Below are positions 25,926-33,879 of a DNA stretch of 64,000 nucleotides, piece by piece. A program made the translations under genes and the position numbers. This DNA comes from Maribacter polysaccharolyticus. Lineage in GTDB: Bacteria > Bacteroidota > Bacteroidia > Flavobacteriales > Flavobacteriaceae. The DNA is taken from contig NZ_JARBUY010000001.1 of NCBI RefSeq assembly GCF_028882255.1, positions 371,975 through 435,974 on the forward strand, written 5' to 3'. The first letter of the stretch is position 1; every line of letters begins with the position of its first letter. The notes under the pieces are model-generated. The model searched no databases, had not been told where the DNA came from, and saw nothing but the letters and a program-made list of their open reading frames with translations.

Positions 25926-26984
25926 ATGAATATAGCAGTTACGGCCGTTGGAGGCGGAGTGGGCCAAAATATCATTAAGTCATTGGAATATTCAGGCTAT
26001 AACCTCATAGGACTTGATGCGAATCCTTTGGCAACTGGACTATACCTATCACAAACGGCTTATTTGATTCCGTATGCAAACAAGGAGAACTATATCCCCG
26101 AACTCTTGGAAATATGCAAAAAAGAACATGTTTCAATATTGTTTCCAGGGTCGGAACCCGAGTTATTGCCACTATCATTAAATAGGCATCTTTTTGATGA
26201 AATCGGCACCAAGGTCATTGTGAGTACGCCTAAAGTAATAACCATTACCGGCAATATTCAATTGGCATTTGACCATCTTATAAAATCCGGTGTCAACGTC
26301 CCCTATACGCATTTAGTCGAAGGATTCAACCCGGATAAAGCAACCTATCCATTTATGTTGAGGCAAAAAGTAGGTGGAGCAAGATCAAAGAACAAATTCT
26401 TGATCAGGGACAGGAATGAATGGGAGACTACATTAAAGAAAATTGGAAGTGACATTTCCAACTATATGATAACGGAATATTTGGAAGGTGACGAATACAC
26501 CTGTGGCAGTATGTTCTTAAACGGTTCTTGCGAAGGTATAATTGTTATGCAAAGGATTTTAAGAGGTGGTGAAACCTACAAATGTTTCACCATTGAAAAT
26601 GATGTTATACGCGAAGAGGTCAAAAAAGTTGTGGAGGCGATCAAACCTTTTGGACCTTTGAATGCGGAGTTTAAATTAAAAGATGGAAAACCCATTGTTT
26701 TCGAAGTCAATGCCCGCTGTTCCGGTACTACGGCCGCCAGGGCCCTTTCGGGTTTCAACGAACCTAAAATGATTGCCGATTATTTGTTAAAAGGAATTAA
26801 ACCGGAATATACATTCAGGAATAAAACCATCTTAAGATACTGGCAAGAACTGGCCGTGGACAACGATCTTATCGCCGAATTAAAACAACGTCAGGTTATA
26901 AAAAACAACCTCTCTAGTGAACCATTGGATAATCCAATTAATGTGAATCCCAAAGAAAACAAGAATTTAGGCCTAAATCCCTAA
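25926..26984 (+). CDS. ATP-grasp enzyme, carbamoyl-phosphate-synthase-like
   Basis: About 352 residues from ATG 25926 (GTG 25902 upstream is less likely). The N-terminus MNIAVTAVGGGVGQNIIKSLEYSGYNLIGLDANPLATGLY is a Rossmann-type pre-ATP-grasp domain; then come PFMLRQKVGGARSKNKFLIRD, the ATP-grasp loop ITEYLEGDEYTCGSMF, and the metal-binding FEVNARCSGTTAARALSG. It should form an acyl-phosphate and ligate an amine or similar. The partner substrate is unknown. Upstream lies a long leader with two hairpins. No sugar or peptide biosynthesis gene is adjacent. Confidence 0.75.
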   Translation: MNIAVTAVGGGVGQNIIKSLEYSGYNLIGLDANPLATGLYLSQTAYLIPYANKENYIPELLEICKKEHVSILFPGSEPELLPLSLNRHLFDEIGTKVIVSTPKVITITGNIQLAFDHLIKSGVNVPYTHLVEGFNPDKATYPFMLRQKVGGARSKNKFLIRDRNEWETTLKKIGSDISNYMITEYLEGDEYTCGSMFLNGSCEGIIVMQRILRGGETYKCFTIENDVIREEVKKVVEAIKPFGPLNAEFKLKDGKPIVFEVNARCSGTTAARALSGFNEPKMIADYLLKGIKPEYTFRNKTILRYWQELAVDNDLIAELKQRQVIKNNLSSEPLDNPINVNPKENKNLGLNP

Positions 26985-27010
26985 AAGTTCGCCATATCCT
27001 TCCTAAATCT

Positions 27011-27018
27011 TACCTTTG
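27011..27018 (+). promoter_or_regulatory. -7 promoter box of the mutS2-like gene
   Basis: TACCTTTG fits TAnnTTTG, 20 bases before the ATG at 27039. Confidence 0.6.
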
Positions 27019-27038
27019 CAGTCGATTTATTAAGGCAT

Positions 27039-29210
27039 ATGGGTAAGATTCACACAAAAACACTTCAGGATTTGGAATTCGATACGGTATTGAAACAGCT
27101 TTCGGCACGCTGTACTACCGAATTGGGAAAAAAAAGGGCGTTGGACATTTCCCCATTACCCCATGCCGAAGCCATTCATCGTGAATTGGGCCAAACCTCC
27201 GAATATTTAGCTTCCTTGATCAGCGACAACCGTATTCCCAACCATGGTTTCGATACGATCGACGGAGAACTCAAATTGCTTAAAATCGAGAATACCACCT
27301 TGGAAATCAACGGTTTTAGACGAATAGGAAGCATTTGCAAAACCATTGCGGATCACAAAAAGTTCTTTAGGAAGTTCAAGGAGTATTTCCCCTTGTTGTT
27401 CGAGGCGAGTGAAGCCATAGCCTTAAATACCGAAATCCCCTCCCATATCGATACGGTCATCGATCGTTTCGGGGAAATCAAGGACAATGCCTCTGACCAA
27501 CTTTTTACCATACGCCAAGAAATCAATGAGGTCAAGGGGAAAATCAACCAAAGTTTCAACTCAGCCTTGAACATGTATAAGTCCTCCGACTATCTCGATG
27601 ATATTCGGGAGTCGGTCGTTGAAAACCGCAGGGTTTTGGCGGTAAAGGCCATGTACCGAAAAAAAGTGAAAGGCACGGTGATGGGGTCGTCCAAAACCGG
27701 CAGCATCGTCTATATAGAACCCGAAGCCTCCTTACGGTACAGTCGGCAATTGAACAACCTTGAATTTGATGAACGGGAAGAAATACAACGCATCCTAAAC
27801 GAACTAACGGACCGAATTCGCCCCTTCGCCCCTTTTTTAAAAGACTATCAGATGTATTTGGCGCATATGGACATTACCGCAGGTAAAGCCAAATACGCCT
27901 CGGAAATGAACGCTTTGTTACCCAATATCAGTGAGGAACGCAATATGTTCCTAAGGGAGGCCTATCACCCCCTCTTGTATTTAAGCAACAAGTTAAAACG
28001 GGAAAAAACCTATCCGCAGACGATAGAATTGCGACCGGATAACCGAATTATCGTGATTTCCGGCCCCAATGCCGGGGGAAAAAGTATTACCTTGAAAACC
28101 ATCGGGCTTTTGCAGGTCATGTTACAGAGCGGTTTTTTGGTGCCCGTACATGAGCGCTCCACCATGTGCCTGTTCGACAAGGTTTTGACCGATATCGGGG
28201 ACAACCAATCCATAGAAAACCATTTAAGCACCTACAGCTACCGACTGAAGAACATGAACCAATTCCTGCGTAAGTGCAATAAAAAGACCTTGTTCCTGAT
28301 CGATGAATTCGGTACGGGAAGTGACCCCGAGCTTGGGGGCGCCTTGGCAGAGGCCTTTTTGGAGGTATTCTATGAACGGGGCGCTTATGGGGTCATTACC
28401 ACCCACTATGCCAACTTAAAGGCCTTGGCCAATGAACTGCCGCATTGCACCAATGCGAACATGTTGTTCAATGCAAAAACCTTGGAACCCACTTTTCAGT
28501 TGGTCTTGGGGCAGGCCGGTAGTTCGTTTACTTTTGAGGTGGCCCAGAAGAACGGCATCCCCTACTCCCTCATCAACAAGGCAAAGAAGAAGATAGAGCG
28601 CGGAAAAGTCCGTTTTGATGCCACCATAGCCAAACTACAGAAAGAACGCAGCAAAATGGCCGAAACAGGCTCTAAACTGCATGAAGAAGAGTTAAAGGCG
28701 CGGGAAGAGGCCCAACGTTTGGAAAACCTGAACACCAAGATCAAAACCAAATTGGAGAATTACCAAGAACTGTATGACCATAACCAGCGAATGATCTATT
28801 TGGGCAATAGGGTCAATACAGCGGCTGAGCGCTATTTCCAGGATAAGAAAAAACGGGTACTGGTATCCGAATTGTTGCGGATCGTAGAGACCGAGAACAG
28901 TAAACGCAAAAAGAAACCGGCCAAAGAGGTGAAGGCCGAAAGGATCAAAAAGGAACAAGTGACGCAAGAAGTCCAAAAAGAAGTGAAGATCATCCGGGAA
29001 AAGAAGAAAGTAGCCAAGAAAAAAGCGGTCATTGCCGAAAAGAACAAACCCCGCCCTATTTTCAGGATCGGGGACCGGGTGCGTATGATAGACGGTAAGG
29101 CCATAGGCAGTATCGACACTTTGGAAAAAAATAAGGCCATCGTAAATTATGGCATGTTCACGACCAATGTAAGTGTTGACCAGTTAGAGTTGGTAGAAGC
29201 TAAAAAATAA
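27039..29210 (+). CDS. MutS2 without the C-terminal Smr domain
   Basis: A 723-residue MutS-family ATPase. The N-terminal core and lever region end near 330; then come Walker A GPNAGGKSITLKTIGLL, the family segment DIGDNQSIENHLSTYSYRLKNM, Walker B TLFLIDEFGTGSDPELGGALAEA, and a long charged coiled coil (residues ~520-670). The protein ends with a KOW-like RIGDRVRMIDGKAIGSIDTLEKN segment and QLELVEAKK. Usual MutS2 proteins continue with an Smr nuclease domain of about 80 residues, which is missing. MutS2 acts on recombination intermediates and, in some bacteria, collided ribosomes. The lack of Smr suggests a nuclease-free form. Confidence 0.85.
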   Translation: MGKIHTKTLQDLEFDTVLKQLSARCTTELGKKRALDISPLPHAEAIHRELGQTSEYLASLISDNRIPNHGFDTIDGELKLLKIENTTLEINGFRRIGSICKTIADHKKFFRKFKEYFPLLFEASEAIALNTEIPSHIDTVIDRFGEIKDNASDQLFTIRQEINEVKGKINQSFNSALNMYKSSDYLDDIRESVVENRRVLAVKAMYRKKVKGTVMGSSKTGSIVYIEPEASLRYSRQLNNLEFDEREEIQRILNELTDRIRPFAPFLKDYQMYLAHMDITAGKAKYASEMNALLPNISEERNMFLREAYHPLLYLSNKLKREKTYPQTIELRPDNRIIVISGPNAGGKSITLKTIGLLQVMLQSGFLVPVHERSTMCLFDKVLTDIGDNQSIENHLSTYSYRLKNMNQFLRKCNKKTLFLIDEFGTGSDPELGGALAEAFLEVFYERGAYGVITTHYANLKALANELPHCTNANMLFNAKTLEPTFQLVLGQAGSSFTFEVAQKNGIPYSLINKAKKKIERGKVRFDATIAKLQKERSKMAETGSKLHEEELKAREEAQRLENLNTKIKTKLENYQELYDHNQRMIYLGNRVNTAAERYFQDKKKRVLVSELLRIVETENSKRKKKPAKEVKAERIKKEQVTQEVQKEVKIIREKKKVAKKKAVIAEKNKPRPIFRIGDRVRMIDGKAIGSIDTLEKNKAIVNYGMFTTNVSVDQLELVEAKK

Positions 29211-29291
29211 GCTACTTTTAAAATAATCATTCCACTACACCTTAAAAATCAAATTTCAACGTTAGAGAAACCTATCAATAAGACCATACAG

Positions 29292-30221
29292 ATGAAATCC
29301 TTACCCCTTCCCCCATACGCATTACTGCTAATTCTTATGTTCAACCTCTCCGGATGTAGCCCTTCAAACAACGAAATCCCTGAAGAGGAAGACCCTATAG
29401 AAGCCATAGCGGAAGAAGAAACCCCGGAAGAAGTGACTCCCGAAGAAGAGACCCCCGAGGAAGAGCCTTCCGAAACGGAAAATATCGTTTGGAAGAATTG
29501 GTATTTATCCGTCCCCTTAAACAATGGAAGCGGAAAAGCAACTTCCATATTTTACGAGGATATCGTAAACGACAACCTATCGGCGGCGGCATCGGAATAC
29601 TTTTATCAAAATGAAGATGGTTCCTATACCATGTGGACCAAGTTTACGGGCTATACCACTTCCGGGCAGGCCGGTCTCGATGACGGAAAATATTGCAGGA
29701 CCGAGTTGCGTGAATTCTGGCAAGGAAACCAAACGACCGATGACAACTGGTACATGGATGAAGGCACCCACATTTTGGAGACTACCTTGCGCGTTGATTT
29801 TGTGGAAGGGAACGGGCGGACCATAGTAGCGCAAATACACGGAAAGGAAACCGAAGGATTGGAAGGGTCACCCGCTACGGTAAAAATCCGGTGGAACAGC
29901 GGAACCATACAATTGGATCATTATGTAAAACCCGATACAGGCGAACCATGGACCAGTGCGTTCGACACCAAAGTGGATGTGGCCCAAGTAGACAATGAAA
30001 TCTTTACCTTTAAACTGAAAGTGGAGGGTGGAAAATGTTATTATGCCCTGATTTGCGAAGCCAAGGATATCAATATCGACTATACGTTGATGTACGATTA
30101 TGTGGGTAACGGCTATGCCCACCAAAATTACTTTAAGACCGGGAATTATTTTGGCTGGAACGACGATTATGAGAAAACCGCCCAAGTGGTGCTTTACAAA
30201 GTTGTCACCGACCATTTTTAA
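29292..30221 (+). CDS. Alginate lyase lipoprotein, polysaccharide lyase family 7
   Basis: A 309-residue lipoprotein. The lipobox ends LSGC (cysteine 22), followed by a Glu/Pro/Thr linker of about 40 residues with repeats of EEETPEE. The jelly-roll domain carries the three PL7 motifs: RTELRE near residue 136, QIHG near 181 and YFKTGNY near 280. The His in QIHG and the Tyr in the last motif are the catalytic pair. It cleaves alginate by beta-elimination at the cell surface. No SusC/SusD pair is nearby, so it is an isolated lyase. Copies of the ATCGTATACGAT palindrome begin just after its stop codon. Confidence 0.9.
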   Translation: MKSLPLPPYALLLILMFNLSGCSPSNNEIPEEEDPIEAIAEEETPEEVTPEEETPEEEPSETENIVWKNWYLSVPLNNGSGKATSIFYEDIVNDNLSAAASEYFYQNEDGSYTMWTKFTGYTTSGQAGLDDGKYCRTELREFWQGNQTTDDNWYMDEGTHILETTLRVDFVEGNGRTIVAQIHGKETEGLEGSPATVKIRWNSGTIQLDHYVKPDTGEPWTSAFDTKVDVAQVDNEIFTFKLKVEGGKCYYALICEAKDINIDYTLMYDYVGNGYAHQNYFKTGNYFGWNDDYEKTAQVVLYKVVTDHF

Positions 30222-30260
30222 GCCCCCTACCAAATTTGATTATCAACGAGTTACCTAAAA

Positions 30261-30270
30261 TCGTATATGA
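30261..30270. promoter_or_regulatory. Near-palindrome TCGTATATGA (ATCGTATACGAT family)
   Basis: AAAATCGTATATGATTT at 30257-30273, one base away from the perfect palindrome, 40 bases after the alginate lyase stop codon. Confidence 0.5.
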
Positions 30271-30454
30271 TTTAAGTGCGCCGCGGCTAAAAAAAACAGC
30301 CGACGCCAAGTTGTTGAATCCAACCTGGGCTGCCGACTGTTTAAATAACACCAAACTCCCGTTAATTACAATCAACACTTCTAAAGGTGTACTGCGTACA
30401 AAGCCCTAAAAAGGTTTTGGAACAATATGCTTCATAGCATTTTTCACTGGACAG

Positions 30455-30790
30455 TTAGTTCAGGGGTTGTTCCCCTAAGGTTTTCCAAACCAGATCCCAA
30501 TATTGAAATTGTTTTTTTACATCATAAGCCCCATATGGCGGTGAGGATGAGAAAAATACGTTTTTGTCATCCACTTTCTTGTAAGACGTATATTTTACCG
30601 TTTGGTTATCCCCTTTTTTATACACAAATCGAAACTGGGTATCGACACCAATTGTTATCATTAGACTGGCATTTTTATCGCCGCCACCATGAACGTATTG
30701 CCCGACAGCATCCTGAAATCCAAATACCGGTTAAAAAAGAAATTGGGCTTGGATAACGAAACAGATCTGACCAGTTTTCTAAATTTACTT
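30455..30790 (-). pseudogene. Frameshifted gene remnant of unknown family
   Basis: On the minus strand an open stretch ends QYWDLVWKTLGEQPLN at 30455 and runs back through QDAVGQYVHGGGDKNASLMITIGVDTQFRFVYKK to a stop near 30728. The neighbouring frame continues it upstream as KPNFFFNRYLDF. The join (RYLDF to QDAVG) reads like one protein broken by a frameshift, and no start is present further up. I recognise no family. It looks like the decayed end of a soluble protein of at least 110 residues. Confidence 0.4.
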
Positions 30791-30831
30791 TAGATGGTCG
30801 ACTTCACGGTGTTTGCACCGCTTTACGGTAA

Positions 30832-30841
30832 TCATATACGA
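30832..30841. promoter_or_regulatory. Near-palindrome TCATATACGA (ATCGTATACGAT family)
   Basis: AATCATATACGATTT at 30830-30844, one base off the perfect palindrome, in the spacer before the DCC gene. Confidence 0.5.
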
Positions 30842-30960
30842 TTTCTTCCCGTGTATCCCTACGACTTTATCTACCTAGGTATGTAGAATGATTCACAAAA
30901 TTCAATGCATACCGAACGTATTCAATATCTTTATGACCTAAGATTCTCCTTTTAAAAGAA

Positions 30961-31362
30961 ATGAATAAAAAAATAATATTATTTGACGGTGTTTGTAACT
31001 TATGCAACCGAACGGTACAGTTCGTAATCAGACACGACAAAAAAGATGAATTCCGTTTTGCTACCCTTCAAGGTGACATGGGAAAACAACTGGTCAAAGA
31101 ACGCCATATCGATACCGATACTGTTGATTCCATCATCCTGATAGAACCCGGGGTCGCCTATTACACCAAATCCACCGCCGCCTTAAAAATAGGGGCTTCT
31201 TTCGGTGGGGCATGGAAACTGTTAAACGTACTGGAATTGATACCCAGCAGTATAAGTGATATCGTATACGATTTTGTGGCCAGCAACCGATACAAATGGT
31301 ACGGCAAAAAGGATGCGTGTATGATTCCAACCCCGGAATTAAAGACCAAGTTTTTAGATTAG
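30961..31362 (+). CDS. Thiol-disulfide oxidoreductase, DCC family
   Basis: A 133-residue protein starting KKIILFDGVCNLCNRTVQFVIRHDKK; the DGVCNLC motif (DxxCxxC) near residues 9-15 names the family. Later FATLQGDMGKQL and a C-terminal WYGKKDACMIP complete it. DCC proteins are predicted thiol-disulfide oxidoreductases of the thioredoxin fold; the exact substrate is unknown. A perfect copy of the palindrome ATCGTATACGAT lies inside the gene around 31262. It is monocistronic. Confidence 0.9.
   Translation: MNKKIILFDGVCNLCNRTVQFVIRHDKKDEFRFATLQGDMGKQLVKERHIDTDTVDSIILIEPGVAYYTKSTAALKIGASFGGAWKLLNVLELIPSSISDIVYDFVASNRYKWYGKKDACMIPTPELKTKFLD
31262..31271. promoter_or_regulatory. Perfect palindrome ATCGTATACGAT inside the DCC gene
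   Basis: ATATCGTATACGATTTT around 31259-31275; it encodes the residues DIVYDF of the DCC protein. A perfect 12-bp palindrome within a gene. Confidence 0.5.
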
Positions 31363-31726
31363 TAAGCGCTTAATCGTTTCGAAGGAGTAACGACCGGAAA
31401 AATCGCAATACGTACAGCGAAACCAAATCCAAAGGACCAATCGTAATGCCCCTCCCCTTGCGTATTGAAAACCACTCCCTACCCATGCACAAGAAATACA
31501 ACCAAAATTCACATGTAGCCTACATTGACCCTTTAATGCCGTAGCCAGAAAATCGTATACGATTATAGATGCCTTTATAAATGAAAAACCATCGCTAGAC
31601 AATGGTATTACGCTCTTTCCCTAACCCAAATGCCCCATTGACCCAGGCTTTACCCCCTTTCACGAAACCGTTGTTTTAAAATTGTCAATTAACAAGGAAC
31701 TTGTTACAACTTTAAAATCCAACATT
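31363..31726. other. Gene-free spacer with one palindrome copy
   Basis: About 360 bases. Besides the palindrome at 31553-31562 no gene, terminator or promoter is clear. The right end carries the leader of the DUF4139 gene. Confidence 0.5.
31553..31562. promoter_or_regulatory. Perfect palindrome ATCGTATACGAT
   Basis: AAAATCGTATACGATTATAG at 31549-31568, in the spacer about 165 bases before the DUF4139 gene. Flanks resemble those at 32369. Confidence 0.55.
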
Positions 31727-33763
31727 ATGAAAAAACTATTCCTTATCCTGTTTGTGTTTCCGGTCCTTTTCTATGGAAACGATGTAAATACACCTTCTAA
31801 TATCAAAGAAGTCACCGTATACCTGAATGGCGCCCAAATAACCAGAAACGCACAACTAATACTTCTTCCCGGCACCAACGCATTCACCTTTAAAGGGCTT
31901 TCACCCAAAATTGATGAAAGTAGTATACAGATTGCCGGACTTCAATCGGCTTCAATACTTTCCCTGGCTTTCGATGTGGATTTTTTGACCCCTTCCACGG
32001 ACAGCCCTGAAGTGGCTTTGTTAAAATCACAGATCACCGTTGTAAATCGTAAGATAGCAGCATTGAAAAACACCATTTCCGGCTTGGAAGAAGAACAAAA
32101 AGTAATCAATGCCAACCGATTGGTGAGTGGAGGGAACCTTACCTTGGATTTGGATAAGATAAAACAGATAAGCACCTACTATCGGGAACGGATAACCACT
32201 ATAAAAAACGAGATTTTCGATGCCAACATTGAAATCGATTCCCTTAAACGTGATTCCGTTGCTTACCAAAAACAAATGACCGAAATAAATAATTCCCCGG
32301 TCAAGGAACAAGGCGTAATACGTTTAAAACTCAATACTCCCATAGCAATATCCATCCCCCTTCAAATATCGTATACGATTAAAGATGCTGGCTGGATACC
32401 CCATTATGACATAAAATCAGTAAAAGCCAGCGACCCCTTACAGCTAACCTACAAAGCCCATGTGTATCAAAAATCAGGTGTGGATTGGAACAACGTAAAA
32501 ATCAACCTATCGTCCGGTAGTCCAACATTGAATGTTGCAAAACCCAATGTATCCCCCAAATATCTCGACTTTGTTAACCGGTATGCCAAACGAAAGCAAC
32601 AAGCCATCAAAAAACAGAAATACTTTTACAATCCTTCCATCAATAAGGTCACAGGTCAAGTTACCGATGCCTCAGGGATGCCACTACCTGGCGCGAATGT
32701 ATTGGTGAAGGGAACTTCATATGGCACCCAAACCGATTTTGATGGTAATTATACCTTGGAAATACCAAACGGACAAGAATTGGTCATCTCCTATATCGGG
32801 TTCGTTACCTACGAAGTTCCCATTTACTCATCATTGATCAATTGCCGTTTGGAAGAAGATGCCCAACATTTGGATGAAGTAGTTGTTATAGGGTATGGTA
32901 TTTCAGGGGCTTCTTCCGGAGTAAGGGTCAGAGGTGCATCCAGTAATTCAAACTACACGATAACCCCTGAACCCACTACCCCACTCTATATTATTGACGG
33001 GATACCCGTTGATGGCTTTACTGAAGGCGATTTGGATGAAAGCGAAATTCAGTCTATCGAAGTACTCAAGGGATCCAATGCCGAAGCACTTTATGGAAAT
33101 AGGGGCGTAAACGGCATCATACTGATAACCACTAAAAAGAGCAACTTCATAGAAGGCATGACCAACACCATGTTTGAGATAAAAAAACCATATTCCATTA
33201 TATCTGACGGAGATATTACAGCCATTGAACTGAATTCTTTCAAAATCAAGGCCCATTATGAACATTTTGCGGCTCCCGTCATCAATGAGAATGTGTTCAT
33301 GACCGCCACTTTCCAAGATTGGGAAGAACATAATTTACTGCCCGGGGAAGCCAATATCTATTTTGAAGGAAGGTTTGCGGGTAAAACGACCATCGACCCC
33401 TATACCACCAAGAAAGAAATGACATTGTCATTGGGCATTGACCCCAACATTACCGTAACCCGTACTCAAAACCGGAATTTTAAAAGCAAGTCTTTCACGG
33501 GAAGTAACCGCATTCTTGACAGGACCTATGAATTAATGGTGAAAAACAACAAATCGGTTCCCATCCAATTAAAACTAATGGATCGGGTGCCTTTACCCCA
33601 AAATAAAGAGATAAAAATGGATGATATACAAACCCATAATGCATCCTATGATGCGAAAAAAGGTTTATTGACTTGGGAGCTTCAACTAGCACCAAAACAG
33701 CGCAAAACGGAATCTTTTTCCTTCAAGGTAAAATACCCGAAATACAAGTCCATTTCGATTTAA
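31727..33763 (+). CDS. DUF4139 (MuiA-like) protein with inserted SusC-like regulatory and plug domains
   Basis: About 678 residues from ATG 31727, with a signal peptide (MKKLFLILFVFPVLFYG). Domains in order: DUF4140 (KEVTVYLNGAQITRNAQL), a coiled coil, the first half of DUF4139 (PIAISIPLQISYTIKDAGWIPHYDIKSV), then an inserted CarboxypepD_reg-like domain (VTGQVTDASGMPLPGANVLVKGTSYGTQ) and a TonB plug with the SusC signature DEVVVIGYG and IEVLKGSNAEALYGNRGVNGIILITTKK. After it DUF4139 resumes to the end (YPKYKSISI). No beta-barrel follows, so it is not a transporter. Surface or periplasmic; function unknown. A palindrome copy lies inside at 32369. Confidence 0.85.
   Translation: MKKLFLILFVFPVLFYGNDVNTPSNIKEVTVYLNGAQITRNAQLILLPGTNAFTFKGLSPKIDESSIQIAGLQSASILSLAFDVDFLTPSTDSPEVALLKSQITVVNRKIAALKNTISGLEEEQKVINANRLVSGGNLTLDLDKIKQISTYYRERITTIKNEIFDANIEIDSLKRDSVAYQKQMTEINNSPVKEQGVIRLKLNTPIAISIPLQISYTIKDAGWIPHYDIKSVKASDPLQLTYKAHVYQKSGVDWNNVKINLSSGSPTLNVAKPNVSPKYLDFVNRYAKRKQQAIKKQKYFYNPSINKVTGQVTDASGMPLPGANVLVKGTSYGTQTDFDGNYTLEIPNGQELVISYIGFVTYEVPIYSSLINCRLEEDAQHLDEVVVIGYGISGASSGVRVRGASSNSNYTITPEPTTPLYIIDGIPVDGFTEGDLDESEIQSIEVLKGSNAEALYGNRGVNGIILITTKKSNFIEGMTNTMFEIKKPYSIISDGDITAIELNSFKIKAHYEHFAAPVINENVFMTATFQDWEEHNLLPGEANIYFEGRFAGKTTIDPYTTKKEMTLSLGIDPNITVTRTQNRNFKSKSFTGSNRILDRTYELMVKNNKSVPIQLKLMDRVPLPQNKEIKMDDIQTHNASYDAKKGLLTWELQLAPKQRKTESFSFKVKYPKYKSISI
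32369..32378. promoter_or_regulatory. Perfect palindrome ATCGTATACGAT inside the DUF4139 gene
   Basis: AATATCGTATACGATTAAAG around 32365-32384; encodes part of ISYTIKD. Confidence 0.5.
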
Positions 33764-33816
33764 GCACGGTTGGCATAAAGAAGTGTGAAAAGCGTCAAAA
33801 ATCGAATGTGATCCAT

Positions 33817-33824
33817 TAATTTTG
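33817..33824 (+). promoter_or_regulatory. -7 promoter box of the MscS gene
   Basis: TAATTTTG fits TAnnTTTG and lies about 55 bases before ATG 33880. Confidence 0.5.
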
Positions 33825-33879
33825 CACCACTAATTTGGGGTTCGTCGACTTGTGGTGACGAACCCTAAAACCGTACAGG

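Larger units (their letters stand above)
30222..30960. other. Gene-poor stretch with one gene remnant
   Basis: About 740 bases between alginate lyase and the DCC protein gene. It holds two near-copies of the palindrome (30261 and 30832) and a broken coding stretch on the minus strand (30455-30790, listed separately). The plus-strand frame 30427-30756 is the shadow of this remnant. Nothing else is recognisable. Confidence 0.5.

Noticed and set aside
30427-30756. 109-residue frame on the plus strand
   Set aside because: It is the shadow of the better-looking remnant on the opposite strand and has no protein character.
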